Source of the DNA: Caballeronia sp. dw_19
GTDB lineage: Bacteria > Pseudomonadota > Gammaproteobacteria > Burkholderiales > Burkholderiaceae
Reading direction: 5' to 3'
DNA length: 64,000 bases
Assembly: GCF_018449515.1 (NCBI RefSeq)
Contig: NZ_JAAVUQ010000011.1
Coordinates: 124,001-188,000, forward strand
Position numbers and translations under genes: made by a program. Below are positions 49,519-59,082 of this stretch, piece by piece (positions within the stretch are counted from its first letter, which is position 1; every line of letters begins with the position of its first letter). The notes beneath the pieces are model-generated. The model saw nothing but the letters and a program-made list of their open reading frames with translations, made no database searches and had not been told where the DNA came from.

Positions 49519-50757
49519 GTGGATACAAAGACGAAATTGGAGAATGCGGAGGTCCGGAACGGGTCCCGGTCGAGTACTCGCGGACGCGCACCAAAGAAAT
49601 CTGTCCTGGTGATCGCGTTGGCAGTCGTGGTCATCGGTGTTGGATGGTTTGTGCACTCGCGCGGTAGCAACGCTGCCGCAGCCAGCGCCAGTCCGCCTCT
49701 TGCGCAGGTGACTGTTAGCAAACCGATAGTGCACGACCTCGATACGCGCATTGGGTTTCTCGGTCAGTTTTCTGCGGTTGACCAGGTTGAGCTTCGCGCG
49801 CAAGTGGGCGGCACTCTTACTGGCATTTACTTCAAGGATGGGGACGTCGTCCACAAAGGCGATCCGCTTTTTTCAATCGATCCAGTCCCCTACGAGATCA
49901 AGCTAGCGCAAGCGAAGGCTCAACTGGAAACAGCAAGCGCGCGGGTCGACTTGGCAAATCACGAATTTAGCAGGGCGCAAGAGCTTCAACGTAACGACGC
50001 TGGAACGGTTGAAAACGTTGAGCAGAAGACCTCTGAAAGACTTGCCGCACAAGCGGCGGTAGACAACGCCAAAGCGCAGATTCGTGATGCTGAGTTCGAT
50101 CTTGCGCACTGCCGCGTCGCCGCTCCGTTCACGGGGCGCATCGGCAATCACCTTGTTTCGGTCGGCAATCTGGTAGCCGGAAGCCGCGCGGCGACGAGCC
50201 CCACTACGCTGCTTGCTACGCTCGTCTCGCTTGATCCAATCCATTTGGATTTCGATATGAGTGAGGCTGACTTCCAGCTATTTTCGAAGTATCAGCAGCT
50301 GTCGAAAGGAACATCCGCCGATAAGGTTCAGTTCGCTTTGGGTACCGAGCCGACGTTCGAACGGCAGGGCGTCCTCGACTTCATTAATAACGTGCTAGAT
50401 CGTTCGAGCGGCACCATCCACGCTCGAGCAACCGTGCCTAACCGTGACCTTGCCTTGACACCCGGGGAATTCGCGCGGGTGAGAGTGATCGTCGCTCAAG
50501 CCACCCCGACACTTCTGGTTCCAGACGCCTCGGTCTTGCCGGATCAATCACAGCACGCTGTCTTTACGGTTTCTGCTGATGGTGTCGTCACTCCGAAACG
50601 GGTTGAGATAGGAGATATTCGTGGTGGTTTGCGTGTCATACGTTCTGGGCTGAACTCGGACGACCGGGTGATTGTGGGCGGCCTTCCTTTCGCGACACCC
50701 GGAGCCAAAGTGGCTCCGCAGGACGGCAAGATTAGCTACGCCGCAGGCCAGGAATAG
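49519..50757 (+). CDS. RND efflux periplasmic adaptor (membrane fusion protein)
   Basis: 412-aa adaptor that links the inner-membrane pump to the outer-membrane channel. GTG start with AAGGAC upstream. An N-terminal transmembrane anchor (SVLVIALAVVVIGVGWFVHS), not a lipobox, is followed by the lipoyl half-motif (DQVELRAQVGGTLTGIYFKDGDVVHKGDPLFSID), an alpha hairpin (residues 130-200) and the mirrored lipoyl half (CRVAAPFTGRIGNHLVSVGNLV). The MexE/AcrA type is implied. First gene of a three-gene operon. Confidence 0.92.
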   Translation: MDTKTKLENAEVRNGSRSSTRGRAPKKSVLVIALAVVVIGVGWFVHSRGSNAAAASASPPLAQVTVSKPIVHDLDTRIGFLGQFSAVDQVELRAQVGGTLTGIYFKDGDVVHKGDPLFSIDPVPYEIKLAQAKAQLETASARVDLANHEFSRAQELQRNDAGTVENVEQKTSERLAAQAAVDNAKAQIRDAEFDLAHCRVAAPFTGRIGNHLVSVGNLVAGSRAATSPTTLLATLVSLDPIHLDFDMSEADFQLFSKYQQLSKGTSADKVQFALGTEPTFERQGVLDFINNVLDRSSGTIHARATVPNRDLALTPGEFARVRVIVAQATPTLLVPDASVLPDQSQHAVFTVSADGVVTPKRVEIGDIRGGLRVIRSGLNSDDRVIVGGLPFATPGAKVAPQDGKISYAAGQE

Positions 50758-50771
50758 GAACCACCCGAACC

Positions 50772-53700
50772 ATGCGCATCGCACATTTCTTTATCGACCG
50801 GCCGCGTTTTGCGACGGTCGTGAGCAGTTTTCTTACGCTGATCGGGCTTGGCGCAATGTTTGTGCTTCCGATTGCGCAATATCCGGAAATCGTTCCGCCA
50901 ACAGTACAAGTCACGACGTCCTACCCTGGCGCGTCGGCAGACACTATTGCTCGTACAGTCGCAACGCCGCTCGAGCAACAGATTAACGGCGTTGAAAACA
51001 TGATTTACATGGGCAGCCAGTCAACCGGCGATGGAAGATTGACTGTTACGGTTACGTTTCGCATTGGCACCGATCTGAATGTCGCACAGATGTTGACGCA
51101 GAATCGCGTTCAGGATGCGTTGCCGCGGCTGCCGGAGGACGTACAGCGCTTGGGTGTTCAGGTTCGAAAGTCAACCCCAAGCATCCTTATGGCGATTCAC
51201 CTCTATTCGCCGGACAAGACTCGAGACACGCTTTATCTCTCCAACTACGCGACGTTGCACGTAAAGGATGCGCTCGCCAGGCTTGAGGGTGTGGGAGATG
51301 TGCAGTTCCAGGGCGCACGCGAATACGCTATGCGCATCTGGCTCGATCCCGATAAAGTCGCTGCCAACAACCTGAATGCCGGCGAAGTGCTCAATGCATT
51401 GCGTGCTCAAAATCTGCAGGTGTCCGCCGGGGTTCTGAACCAACCTCCAACACATGGTAACGAGGCTTACCAGATCAACGTGGAGGCGTTGGGTCGGCTG
51501 TCCACCCCTGCTGAATTCGACGATATCGTGGTCAAGTCCGATAGTCAGGGACGGGTCACACGAGTGCGCGACATCGGCCGCGTCGAGATCGGCGCAGCCG
51601 ATTATGGGTCGACGGCGTTCATGGATCGCAGCGACGCTTCTTCGCTTCTAATCTACGCCCAACCAGGTGCAAATTCGCTTGCGGTCGAAGGCGAAGTTTT
51701 GTCGACCATGAAAGGCCTTGAGCACGATTTTCCCCAGGGCCTTGGCTATAAGATTATTTATGATCCGACGATCTTCATCGGCAAGTCAGTCGATGAAGTT
51801 ATCACTACAATTTTTGTCGCCATCTTGCTTGTAGTCGGTGTCGTTTTCATATTCCTCCAGAATTGGCGAGCGACCATTATTCCGGTGGTTGCGATTCCCG
51901 TTTCGTTGCTCGGGTCTTTCATCGTTCTCTACGCATTCGGTATATCGCTGAACAACCTCTCACTGTTTGGATTGGTTTTGGCCGTCGGGATTGTGGTCGA
52001 CGATGCGATCGTCGTGGTAGAAAACGTCGAACGCAACATTCGTTCAGGCATGTCGCCAACCGAGGCGGCGCACAGAACGATGGACGAGGTGGGTGGAGCG
52101 CTGCTGTCTATCGCGCTGACGCTGTGCGCAGTGTTTGTGCCTTCAGCTTTTCTGAGTGGGATATCGGGCCTCTTTTTCCGGCAATTCGCGGTTACGATTG
52201 CGGCCTCCACGATCATTTCGTGCTTTGTCTCGCTTACTCTGAGTCCAGCGCTGTGTGCCGTGCTCTTTAAGGAGCATGTCTCTCACGCCTTGCACACAAA
52301 TGCTGCGCAGCGTTTCTTGCACCGCGGCTTTGATAAATTCAACAGAGGGTTCGACAAGCTTTCGTTCGGGTACGGAAAACTTACTCGTCGATTGGTGCGC
52401 GGCTTAACGGTCGTTCTTATTATCTACCTGGCCCTGATTGGCATAACGGCCATGGAATTTGCGCGCACGCCTACGGGTTTCATCCCGGAGCAAGACCAAG
52501 GGTATCTGATCAACATTGTTCAGCTCCCGGCCGGTTCGTCGCTGGACCGTACGGAGCAGGTGGTTCGGCGAGCGATTGACATCGCGCTTACAACCCGCGG
52601 TGTGGAGCACGTTGCTCCGTTTGTTGGCCTGGACGCGACCACCTCTACCGTGGCGTCGAACTCTGGAACAGTATTTTCGGGACTTCCATCGCTCTACAAC
52701 CATTCTATTTCTGGTGTGACGGCCGCTACAGTGTTGGCAGACCTTCGCCAAAGGCTATCGGTAATCAAGGATGCCTATGTGTTGACGATCCCGCCGCCGC
52801 CTGTTCAAGGCCTGGGTAGCGCGGGTGGATTCAAGATGATGCTCGAGGATCGCGGTGGCCTGGGATCCGAAGCGCTTGTGCGTGCTGCGAACGCTCTCGT
52901 TGCTGCGGCAAGAAAAGATCCCGATTTCGCCGGCGCATTTACTTTGTTCAACGCGGGGTCGCCCTCGATTTATGCGAATGTCGATCGAGTGAAAGCTGAG
53001 AAGGTTGGACTGACGCCAACAGACGTCTTTTCGGCCATGCAGGTCTACCTTGGTTCGCAGTATGTGAACGATTTCAACTACCTTGGTCGGACGTATCAGG
53101 TCGTTGTCCAGGCTGATGATCGATTCAGGCACAACGCTGAGGACATTACTCGCCTTAAAGCGCGTAACCAGGCCGGGGAAATGGTTCCGATCGGGAGCGT
53201 CGCGACGATGGAAAGCAGGACCATTCCGTATCGTGTTCCGCGCTACAACCTGTATCCCGCTGCTGAGGTTCAAGGGGTTGCGGCGCCTGGGGTTGCCACT
53301 GGCACGGCCCTTAAGCGCATGGAAGAGCTCGCTCAACAGGTTCTTCCGCAAGGAATCAGCTTCGAATGGACCGACTTGGCATTCCAGCAGCAACAACGTG
53401 GCACTCCTACTCTGCTCGTCTTCGGTGCGGCTGCACTCTTCGTGTTCCTTGTCCTCGTGGCGCAATATGAAAGCTGGAAGCTGCCGCTGGCGATTGTCCT
53501 GATCGTGCCGATGTGTATCCTTGCGTCGGTGACGGGCTTGATTACGCGAGGTATGCCGATCGATATCCTGGCGCAGATAGGATTCGTTGTGCTTGTAGGA
53601 CTGGCGGCGAAAAACGCGATTCTGATTGTGGAATTTGCTCGCCAGAAAGAAGGCGAGGGCTCGTCTCCAGTGGAAGCCGCAGTGCATGCTGCGCGCACCC

Positions 53701-53906
53701 GCCTGCGCCCGATCTTGATGACATCTTTCGCTTTTATTCTCGGAGTAGCGCCGCTCGCGTTCGCAACGGGGGCGGGGGCGGAAATGAGGCAGTCGCTTGG
53801 TACCGCAGTGCTGTTCGGGATGCTTGGGGTGACTTGCTTTGGTCTACTGTTCACGCCGGCGTTCTACATCTTGGTAGGAAAGTTTGGCCGTAAGGAGAGC
53901 GTATGA
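50772..53906 (+). CDS. RND multidrug efflux pump, HAE-1 family
   Basis: 1044-aa inner-membrane pump driven by proton motive force. FFIDRPRFATVVSSFLTLIGLGAMFVLPIAQYPEIVPPTVQV is the usual N-terminus. The transmembrane proton-relay residues are visible as the Asp pair in GIVVDDAIVVVENVERN and the Lys in GLAAKNAILIVEFA. Length and two large periplasmic loops fit AcrB/MexF. It overlaps the outer-membrane factor gene by four bases. Substrates cannot be read from the sequence. Confidence 0.95.
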   Translation: MRIAHFFIDRPRFATVVSSFLTLIGLGAMFVLPIAQYPEIVPPTVQVTTSYPGASADTIARTVATPLEQQINGVENMIYMGSQSTGDGRLTVTVTFRIGTDLNVAQMLTQNRVQDALPRLPEDVQRLGVQVRKSTPSILMAIHLYSPDKTRDTLYLSNYATLHVKDALARLEGVGDVQFQGAREYAMRIWLDPDKVAANNLNAGEVLNALRAQNLQVSAGVLNQPPTHGNEAYQINVEALGRLSTPAEFDDIVVKSDSQGRVTRVRDIGRVEIGAADYGSTAFMDRSDASSLLIYAQPGANSLAVEGEVLSTMKGLEHDFPQGLGYKIIYDPTIFIGKSVDEVITTIFVAILLVVGVVFIFLQNWRATIIPVVAIPVSLLGSFIVLYAFGISLNNLSLFGLVLAVGIVVDDAIVVVENVERNIRSGMSPTEAAHRTMDEVGGALLSIALTLCAVFVPSAFLSGISGLFFRQFAVTIAASTIISCFVSLTLSPALCAVLFKEHVSHALHTNAAQRFLHRGFDKFNRGFDKLSFGYGKLTRRLVRGLTVVLIIYLALIGITAMEFARTPTGFIPEQDQGYLINIVQLPAGSSLDRTEQVVRRAIDIALTTRGVEHVAPFVGLDATTSTVASNSGTVFSGLPSLYNHSISGVTAATVLADLRQRLSVIKDAYVLTIPPPPVQGLGSAGGFKMMLEDRGGLGSEALVRAANALVAAARKDPDFAGAFTLFNAGSPSIYANVDRVKAEKVGLTPTDVFSAMQVYLGSQYVNDFNYLGRTYQVVVQADDRFRHNAEDITRLKARNQAGEMVPIGSVATMESRTIPYRVPRYNLYPAAEVQGVAAPGVATGTALKRMEELAQQVLPQGISFEWTDLAFQQQQRGTPTLLVFGAAALFVFLVLVAQYESWKLPLAIVLIVPMCILASVTGLITRGMPIDILAQIGFVVLVGLAAKNAILIVEFARQKEGEGSSPVEAAVHAARTRLRPILMTSFAFILGVAPLAFATGAGAEMRQSLGTAVLFGMLGVTCFGLLFTPAFYILVGKFGRKESV

Positions 53907-55504
53907 CGAACATTTTCGCCCACGCCGACCGCGTCAGTGGCTCTACAGGCACGCCACTGTCGGCTGATTCCTCGCAAAACGGTCCTCAGAGGAAGTCAAA
54001 GGAATCGGACAATTCGCTTGGTGCTTTGAGGGGTATTTCGGCAGGCATTGTCTTAAGCCTCGTCTTGGCGGGTTGCGCAGTAGGTCCTGACTATGTCCCG
54101 CCCAACTCGCAGTTCGTACCGTTTCATAGTCATATTGCGACGGCGGGGCCACAGGCTCCATTACCAGCGCCGCAGCTCGACGTGTGGTGGACGGGATTCA
54201 ACGATCCGATGCTAACAACCGTTGTTCAGCGGGCATTGGCGCAAAATCTGGATCTTGCCGCGGCGATTGGCCGTGTTCAACAGGCCCGCGCCGCAGCTGC
54301 CGGAGCAGGCGCTAATCTGTTGCCTACTGTTGACCTGAACGCGAGCGGGACAGCTGAACATCAGAGTCTGCAAAGCCCATTCGGAACGCTTGCCAAGACT
54401 TTTCCGGGCTACAGTCGAGATCAGAAGGAGTACAACATTGGTCCTGCTGCAAGCTGGGAAATCGATCTCGCTGGTGGACTGCGACGAAGTGCCTCCGCTG
54501 CCAGGGAGGAGGCGCAAGCGGCGGAGGCTGAGCAGCTCGGTACCCGCATTACCGTTGCGGCTGATGCGGCTGACGCCTATATACAAATTCGGGGTTTTCA
54601 GGCTCGATTAGCCGTTGCGCAAGACCAGATCGACACCGATTCGCACCTATTGGACTTGGTCAAAGTTCGCCGTCGCCTAGGTGCGGCGGAAGATCGGGAA
54701 ACGGCGCAGGCGGAAGCGCTCTTCAAGCAAGCAAGGGCGACAGTTCCGCTGCTGAAAACTTCGTTGGAAGCACAACTTAATCGCTTGGACGTGTTGATGG
54801 GAGTTCAACCAGGAACATACGCGAAGGAGCTGGCTCAGCCGAGCGCAATTCCAAGTGTCCCTTCCATTGCAGACACCGACCAACCGCTCGATGTTCTGCG
54901 CCGTCGTCCTGACATCATTGCGGCTGAACGGAGGCTAGCGGCGTCAAACGATCGGATAGGTGCTGCCATATCGGACTATTATCCAAAAATATCGCTTTCG
55001 GGAGCGTTGGGATTTGATAGTGTGAGCACTAATCATCTGTTCTCTGCGCAGTCGTTTCAGCCCATTGGAACAGGGGCGTTGCGCTGGCGTTTATTTGACT
55101 TTGGAAAGGTCGATGCTGAAGTTGCACAGGCGCGCGGTGTGAATGTGGAGGCACTCGCTCAATACCGGCAGGCAGCGTTGAAAGCGACAGAAGATGTTGA
55201 GGACGCGTTTACGAGCCTTTCTCAGACTGAAGCACGACGGGTGGAGTTGCAGGACGAAGTCACTGCGTTGGAACGTGCACGAGCTCTATCAGAGCGTGCC
55301 TATAAAGCTGGCGCTATTACGCTCACCGACGTTTTGGATGCAGACCGACAACTTTTGGTGGCCCGTGACGATCTTGACAGCACAAAGGCTGATTCAGCGC
55401 GTGCAGCCGTGACGACATATCGCGCTCTAGGCGGTGGGTGGGACCTTTCGTCGGCGGGTGGAGTTGTGGCCACGGCTGCGACGGAACAAAAAGCGGCTAA
55501 CTGA
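53903..55504 (+). CDS. RND efflux outer-membrane channel lipoprotein (NodT/OprM family)
   Basis: 533-aa outer-membrane factor. The lipobox LAGCAVGPDYVPP (Cys about residue 58) marks it as a lipoprotein, with an unusually long N-terminal stretch of about 40 polar residues before the hydrophobic signal core; an internal start might be used. Two homologous halves of the TolC fold are seen, with the conserved LDVLRRRPDIIAAERRLAASNDRIGAA block. Coupled to the pump gene by ATGA. Confidence 0.92.
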   Translation: MTNIFAHADRVSGSTGTPLSADSSQNGPQRKSKESDNSLGALRGISAGIVLSLVLAGCAVGPDYVPPNSQFVPFHSHIATAGPQAPLPAPQLDVWWTGFNDPMLTTVVQRALAQNLDLAAAIGRVQQARAAAAGAGANLLPTVDLNASGTAEHQSLQSPFGTLAKTFPGYSRDQKEYNIGPAASWEIDLAGGLRRSASAAREEAQAAEAEQLGTRITVAADAADAYIQIRGFQARLAVAQDQIDTDSHLLDLVKVRRRLGAAEDRETAQAEALFKQARATVPLLKTSLEAQLNRLDVLMGVQPGTYAKELAQPSAIPSVPSIADTDQPLDVLRRRPDIIAAERRLAASNDRIGAAISDYYPKISLSGALGFDSVSTNHLFSAQSFQPIGTGALRWRLFDFGKVDAEVAQARGVNVEALAQYRQAALKATEDVEDAFTSLSQTEARRVELQDEVTALERARALSERAYKAGAITLTDVLDADRQLLVARDDLDSTKADSARAAVTTYRALGGGWDLSSAGGVVATAATEQKAAN

Positions 55505-55632
55505 CGCGCGACTGCGACGCTGATGCTGGCGTTGTAGTCTTTGATGCGAGATCTGACGTTGCTATGAAACTTGCCAATGCTGGCTGACGTTCAACCAGTA
55601 TTGGCTCCGGCATCTGTGTGGCGACCTTTTAG

Positions 55633-56208
55633 TCAGTTGCGCTTTGAGAGATGTTTTTTCGTTTGTTGAAGGATGGTTGCCGACAAACTCGGGTCGTTGA
55701 CCATTCTCGCAACTGTGACCGCGCCGATAAGCGTGGCCAATATCACCAAAGCTTCCTTTTTCGCTGCCGCAGGAGATCGGTCTTCTAAGTGCGCGGAGAA
55801 AATCCCGACAAGCTTCAAGAAGCCAGCGGTGGACGCTTCCCGCAACTCGTCACTACCGCGGGCCATCTCGCTACCGAGGGCGACAAAAGGGCAGCCACTG
55901 CCCGGATTATCGCGATGCTCCAAAGAAAGATAATCTGAGATCGCGCTGTCCAGTGCCCGCGTACGTGTTGAGTTCGACAGGGAGCAAATCATTGTTTCTG
56001 CAAATGAACCAGAAGCGACCACGATCGATTCCTCGACCAGGTTCTCCTTGGAAGCAAAATGCTTATAAAAACCACCGTGTGTTAAACCTGCGGCGGCCAT
56101 AAGATCAGCAAGGCCTGTATTTCCAATGCCATTTCGTCGAAACTCGCCAGCAGCAGCATCAACGATGCGTTGGCGCGTTTCAGCGGTCTCCCGTCTTGAT
56201 TTTCTCAT
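55633..56208 (-). CDS. TetR-family transcriptional regulator
   Basis: 191-aa TetR protein. HTH: IGNTGLADLMAAAGLTHGGFYKHFASKENLV; the C-terminal part CPFVALGSEMARGSDELREASTAGF is like that of the TetR protein encoded at 45089-45688. It lies convergent to and 128 bases after the RND operon and is the likely local repressor of that pump (inference from position). The promoter contains TCTA-TCG-TAGA around 56251, a possible short operator. Confidence 0.87.
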   Translation of the reverse strand: MRKSRRETAETRQRIVDAAAGEFRRNGIGNTGLADLMAAAGLTHGGFYKHFASKENLVEESIVVASGSFAETMICSLSNSTRTRALDSAISDYLSLEHRDNPGSGCPFVALGSEMARGSDELREASTAGFLKLVGIFSAHLEDRSPAAAKKEALVILATLIGAVTVARMVNDPSLSATILQQTKKHLSKRN

Positions 56209-56709
56209 ATCACCTTCCTTTCGCTAGAACGACAAACACACTTTCTATCGTAGAGCTTAATAAATATGTGATTACATGTCCAGAAACATCTTAATTCCTT
56301 GGACACCGACGTTCACGTGAACGTCGCAGGCACGCGAGCCATCATGTCGACACATTGGCATTGTCACTCGTTGCGCAATACTCGTTGCCCTTCTATGGCC
56401 AGGTAGCCAAACGAATGGCCCGCACCAGGAACTCAGCATGTGTCGCGCTCGGCGTTGAGGCGAGGCGGTGCGAGCCGGCCATCCATTCCTTCAATACGTC
56501 TTTCACGTACTTCGGGTTACCAATGGCGTACGCCGCTCCAGACCCGAGTAGCGCAGCGGGCAGGATACTAGGGTCGGTCATTTGACCGATACCGCTGCCG
56601 CGGCGCGGCTGCGATCATTAAGGCCAATCCACCCCCTGGGCGAGATGGCGAGACTTCGGTTTCTCCACCGTGTCATAACGCGACCCGCCCAACATCCTGA
56701 ATACGCCCT
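56209..56709. other. about 500 bases with no firmly supported gene
   Basis: A 62-codon frame on the - strand (56393-56581) has no ribosome site and no recognised family. Otherwise nothing convincing was seen. Confidence 0.35.
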
Positions 56710-57012
56710 ATGAAACGCAACTTCATCACCCCACTCCTGTTCATCAGCACCAATCTTGCTGCGACCGCACTTGCTGTTGTGACGGCACTGCTATCCACAA
56801 CGGCTGCTGCAAGCGGTTTCGGTCCGCAGCCTTCGTACCAGCCGATAGTGGGTGCACCTGCGTCACAGCGTGGTCCGAGCGTCCAAACCCTGGCTGCGAA
56901 ACCGTATGTCGCGGTCATCAATGCAGACGCTGACGGGGGCACATATGACACCTACGTGGAGTCGGGCGGCCCTGCACAGACGGACAACCAGCAACTCCTC
57001 GATACGCGCTGA
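56710..57012 (+). CDS. small exported hypothetical protein
   Basis: 100-aa protein with signal peptide MKRNFITPLLFISTNLAATALAVVTALLSTTAAAS and a Gly/Pro/Gln-rich mature part ending VINADADGGTYDTYVESGG. No family recognised. It precedes the molybdopterin-oxidoreductase remnant; small exported proteins of this type commonly accompany such genes in Burkholderia, but function is unknown. Confidence 0.6.
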   Translation: MKRNFITPLLFISTNLAATALAVVTALLSTTAAASGFGPQPSYQPIVGAPASQRGPSVQTLAAKPYVAVINADADGGTYDTYVESGGPAQTDNQQLLDTR

Positions 57013-57177
57013 CAGTCCCGCAACCCAATCTAAATGTCGTCGTCAGTGAGGTAGCTTTGAACCAGGTCACTATCCATCCAGTGCGGGTCCGCATTTTTCA
57101 CCAGGTCCATGCCGCTGCCGTTATCGCCTTGTGCTTGAGCGACCGGCAGGTGTACGACGCGCGCATCGTTCACTAAG

Positions 57178-57315
57178 ATTCGCATACCTACCAAACTGGG
57201 ATACAAAAACCAGAAGCACATCGTCGCCATCACGGCGACCAATGAATTTTCCGGCGGCTATTTGGAAAACCCGGGATACAACTGGTTCGGCGGCTACTTA
57301 GCCGCGAGCCGATGA
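57178..57315 (+). pseudogene. C-terminal remnant of a molybdopterin-binding oxidoreductase
   Basis: In-frame sequence IRIPTKLGYKNQKHIVAITATN then GGYLENPGYNWFGGYLAASR and stop. This matches the C-terminal end of sulfite-oxidase/YedY-like molybdopterin proteins (typical form: PTKLGYKxPKxIxxIxVTN...GGYWExxGYNWFSG). No start codon or N-terminal part is present upstream in the same frame, so only the last 45 codons survive. Confidence 0.7.
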
Positions 57316-57348
57316 TTTTTTAACCGCAACAAACCATACGGATCACCT

Positions 57349-57963
57349 ATGTCCACTCGCCTCAAACTCGTTGTTTCCTTTGTCGCGCTGACACTCGCTG
57401 GCGCTGCAGTCGCTCAATCTCCCGCCAACAAGCCCGAACGGATCCGGGGCGAAATTTTGGCTTTCTCGGGTAGTACCTTACAGGTACACCGTCGCAGCGG
57501 CGACACCGTTACCATTGAAGTGAAGGAGTCGACCGGTCTGAACGCTGTGAAGGCGATCCAGCTTTCGGATATCAAGCCCGGCTCATACGTCGGCGCGGCA
57601 GCGATGCCAGCCGTGGACGGCAAGCTGACTGCGAAGGAGGTCCTGGTGTTTCCGGAAGCCGCACGGGGTACAGGAGAGGGCCACTACGCGTGGGATCTTG
57701 GCGCGAACAGTTCGATGACGAACGCCAATGTGGATACCGTTGTGCAAAGTACTAGCGGACGAGATCTCAAGCTCTCGTACAAGGGCGGCAGCAACACCAT
57801 CAACGTGCCGGTCAATGTTCCGGTCGTGACGCTCGTTCCCGCTACACGCGACGATTTGACGACGGGCAAGAAAGTGTTCGTCGTGGCAACTCCCGGGAAA
57901 AACGGAGCTTACGACGGGAATCTGGTCGTGGTCGAGAAGGACGGCGTGACGCCCCCGATGTAA
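57349..57963 (+). CDS. periplasmic hypothetical protein (DUF5666-like)
   Basis: 204-aa exported protein: signal peptide STRLKLVVSFVALTLAGAAVAQ, then two repeats of a small beta domain, RIRGEILAFSGSTLQVHRRSGDTVTIEV and GRDLKLSYKGGSNTINVPVNVPVVTLVP, each followed by LKPG/TTGKKVFV-type turns. Such proteins often neighbour molybdopterin-oxidoreductase and cytochrome b genes; here the remnant at 57178 precedes it, so it may be an orphaned partner. Function not established. Confidence 0.72.
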   Translation: MSTRLKLVVSFVALTLAGAAVAQSPANKPERIRGEILAFSGSTLQVHRRSGDTVTIEVKESTGLNAVKAIQLSDIKPGSYVGAAAMPAVDGKLTAKEVLVFPEAARGTGEGHYAWDLGANSSMTNANVDTVVQSTSGRDLKLSYKGGSNTINVPVNVPVVTLVPATRDDLTTGKKVFVVATPGKNGAYDGNLVVVEKDGVTPPM

Positions 57964-58327
57964 ATCCGCCCGGTGACGCGATGGCTTCCGGTGTCAGTCT
58001 CGGGGTTGCTTCACGCCCGGGCTGCGGAGAGGTGATCGCGTTGTCGCAAGACCTGAGACGTATGGCGCTCATGCGAAGACATCTGTTGGAGAATGTTCCG
58101 CGCTTGCAAACATATCCAAATGCTTTCCCGCAAGGGCTTTGAGGTCGTTTAATAATCCATTTGTCCTCGCAGAGGAAGACATTCGATGGCACAGGAACCG
58201 CTCGAGATAGTGTTGAGTCACTCCGCTTCCCATGGTGGCCGCGCCGTGGCGCTGTATCCTGGGTGATACTTCCTGATTCGCTTATGCGACAACGCGCATC
58301 TACATTGAAAAACTTCCGGTTGCGGGC

Positions 58328-58356
58328 TTGACCTTTAATAGATGACCGGTTATCTT
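58328..58356 (+). promoter_or_regulatory. promoter and TetR operator upstream of tetR (58389)
   Basis: TTGACC (58328-58333), 17-bp spacer, TATCTT (58351-58356). Inside it lies the palindrome AGATGACCGGTTATCT (58340-58355). A related site with the core ACTGGT is at 58996-59017 before the isochorismatase gene. Both look like binding sites of the TetR encoded here. Confidence 0.55.
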
Positions 58357-58388
58357 GCTAAATTGTTACTCGCCCGAAGATAATTGCA

Positions 58389-58979
58389 ATGCCCAGACCC
58401 GCTAATCCCGAAGTGCGTTCCCGCTTGTTGTTGATCGGACGCACTGTAGTCCATGACCGCGGCTTCAACGGGTCCGGGGTCCAGGACATTACGGCCGCAG
58501 CAGGCGTGCCCAAGGGTTCGTTCTACAATTATTTTGATAGTAAGGAATCCTTTGCGGCCGAGATTATCGAGGATTACTGGGAGTCCATTGAACGGCGGCA
58601 CGGCCCCATTCTCTACGACGCACGCCTCAAGCCGCTGGTACGTATCGACCGGTTTTTCAAGGGGTTATCGCAGGATCACCGCGAACATGGTTTTACGCTT
58701 GGCTGCCTGATCGGCAATCTGTCGCTCGAACTGGCCAATGGCAGTGACGAAACACGCGCCAAACTGACCGACGTGCTTGATAGGTGGGAAAAGGCGCTGG
58801 CGGCGTGCCTGCGTGAAGCACAAGAGAGAAGCGAGCTGAACGGCGATACCGATCCTGATCAACTTGCGGCAATCATGATCGAGGCCTATGAGGGCGCGGT
58901 CATGCGAGGAAAGGTTGAGCAAAATGGCAATGCGTTCAAGCGGTTTGAGAACTTGGTTTTGCCCCGGCTAATTAGTTAA
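58389..58979 (+). CDS. TetR-family transcriptional regulator (AcuR/NemR-like)
   Basis: 196-aa regulator with HTH NGSGVQDITAAAGVPKGSFYNYFDSKESFAAEII. The PKGSFYNYFDSKE helix and the following GCLIGNLSLELA are typical of the NemR/AcuR group, which sense electrophiles. The TAGA.GAC.GGTC-like palindromes before this gene and before the isochorismatase gene agree with the sites of that group. Likely represses itself and the downstream gene(s). Confidence 0.87.
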   Translation: MPRPANPEVRSRLLLIGRTVVHDRGFNGSGVQDITAAAGVPKGSFYNYFDSKESFAAEIIEDYWESIERRHGPILYDARLKPLVRIDRFFKGLSQDHREHGFTLGCLIGNLSLELANGSDETRAKLTDVLDRWEKALAACLREAQERSELNGDTDPDQLAAIMIEAYEGAVMRGKVEQNGNAFKRFENLVLPRLIS

Positions 58980-58995
58980 TTTTTTTTGCTTTTTT

Positions 58996-59017
58996 AATAG
59001 ACGACTGGTCATGTATT
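58996..59017. promoter_or_regulatory. TetR operator upstream of isochorismatase gene
   Basis: Imperfect palindrome beginning AATAGACGACTGG and ending TCATGTATT, centred on the ACTGGT core. It follows an A/T-rich run after tetR and lies 66 bases before the ATG at 59083. Similar to the site at 58340-58355. Confidence 0.5.
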
Positions 59018-59082
59018 AATCAGAGCCCGACTCCTTTAGACGGGGCGGGTCCTTCCGCAGTAATCGCCAGATAGAGGGCATC

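Noticed and set aside
56393..56581. 62-aa protein on the - strand
   Set aside because: No ribosome site and no recognised family; kept only as a note in the intergenic entry.
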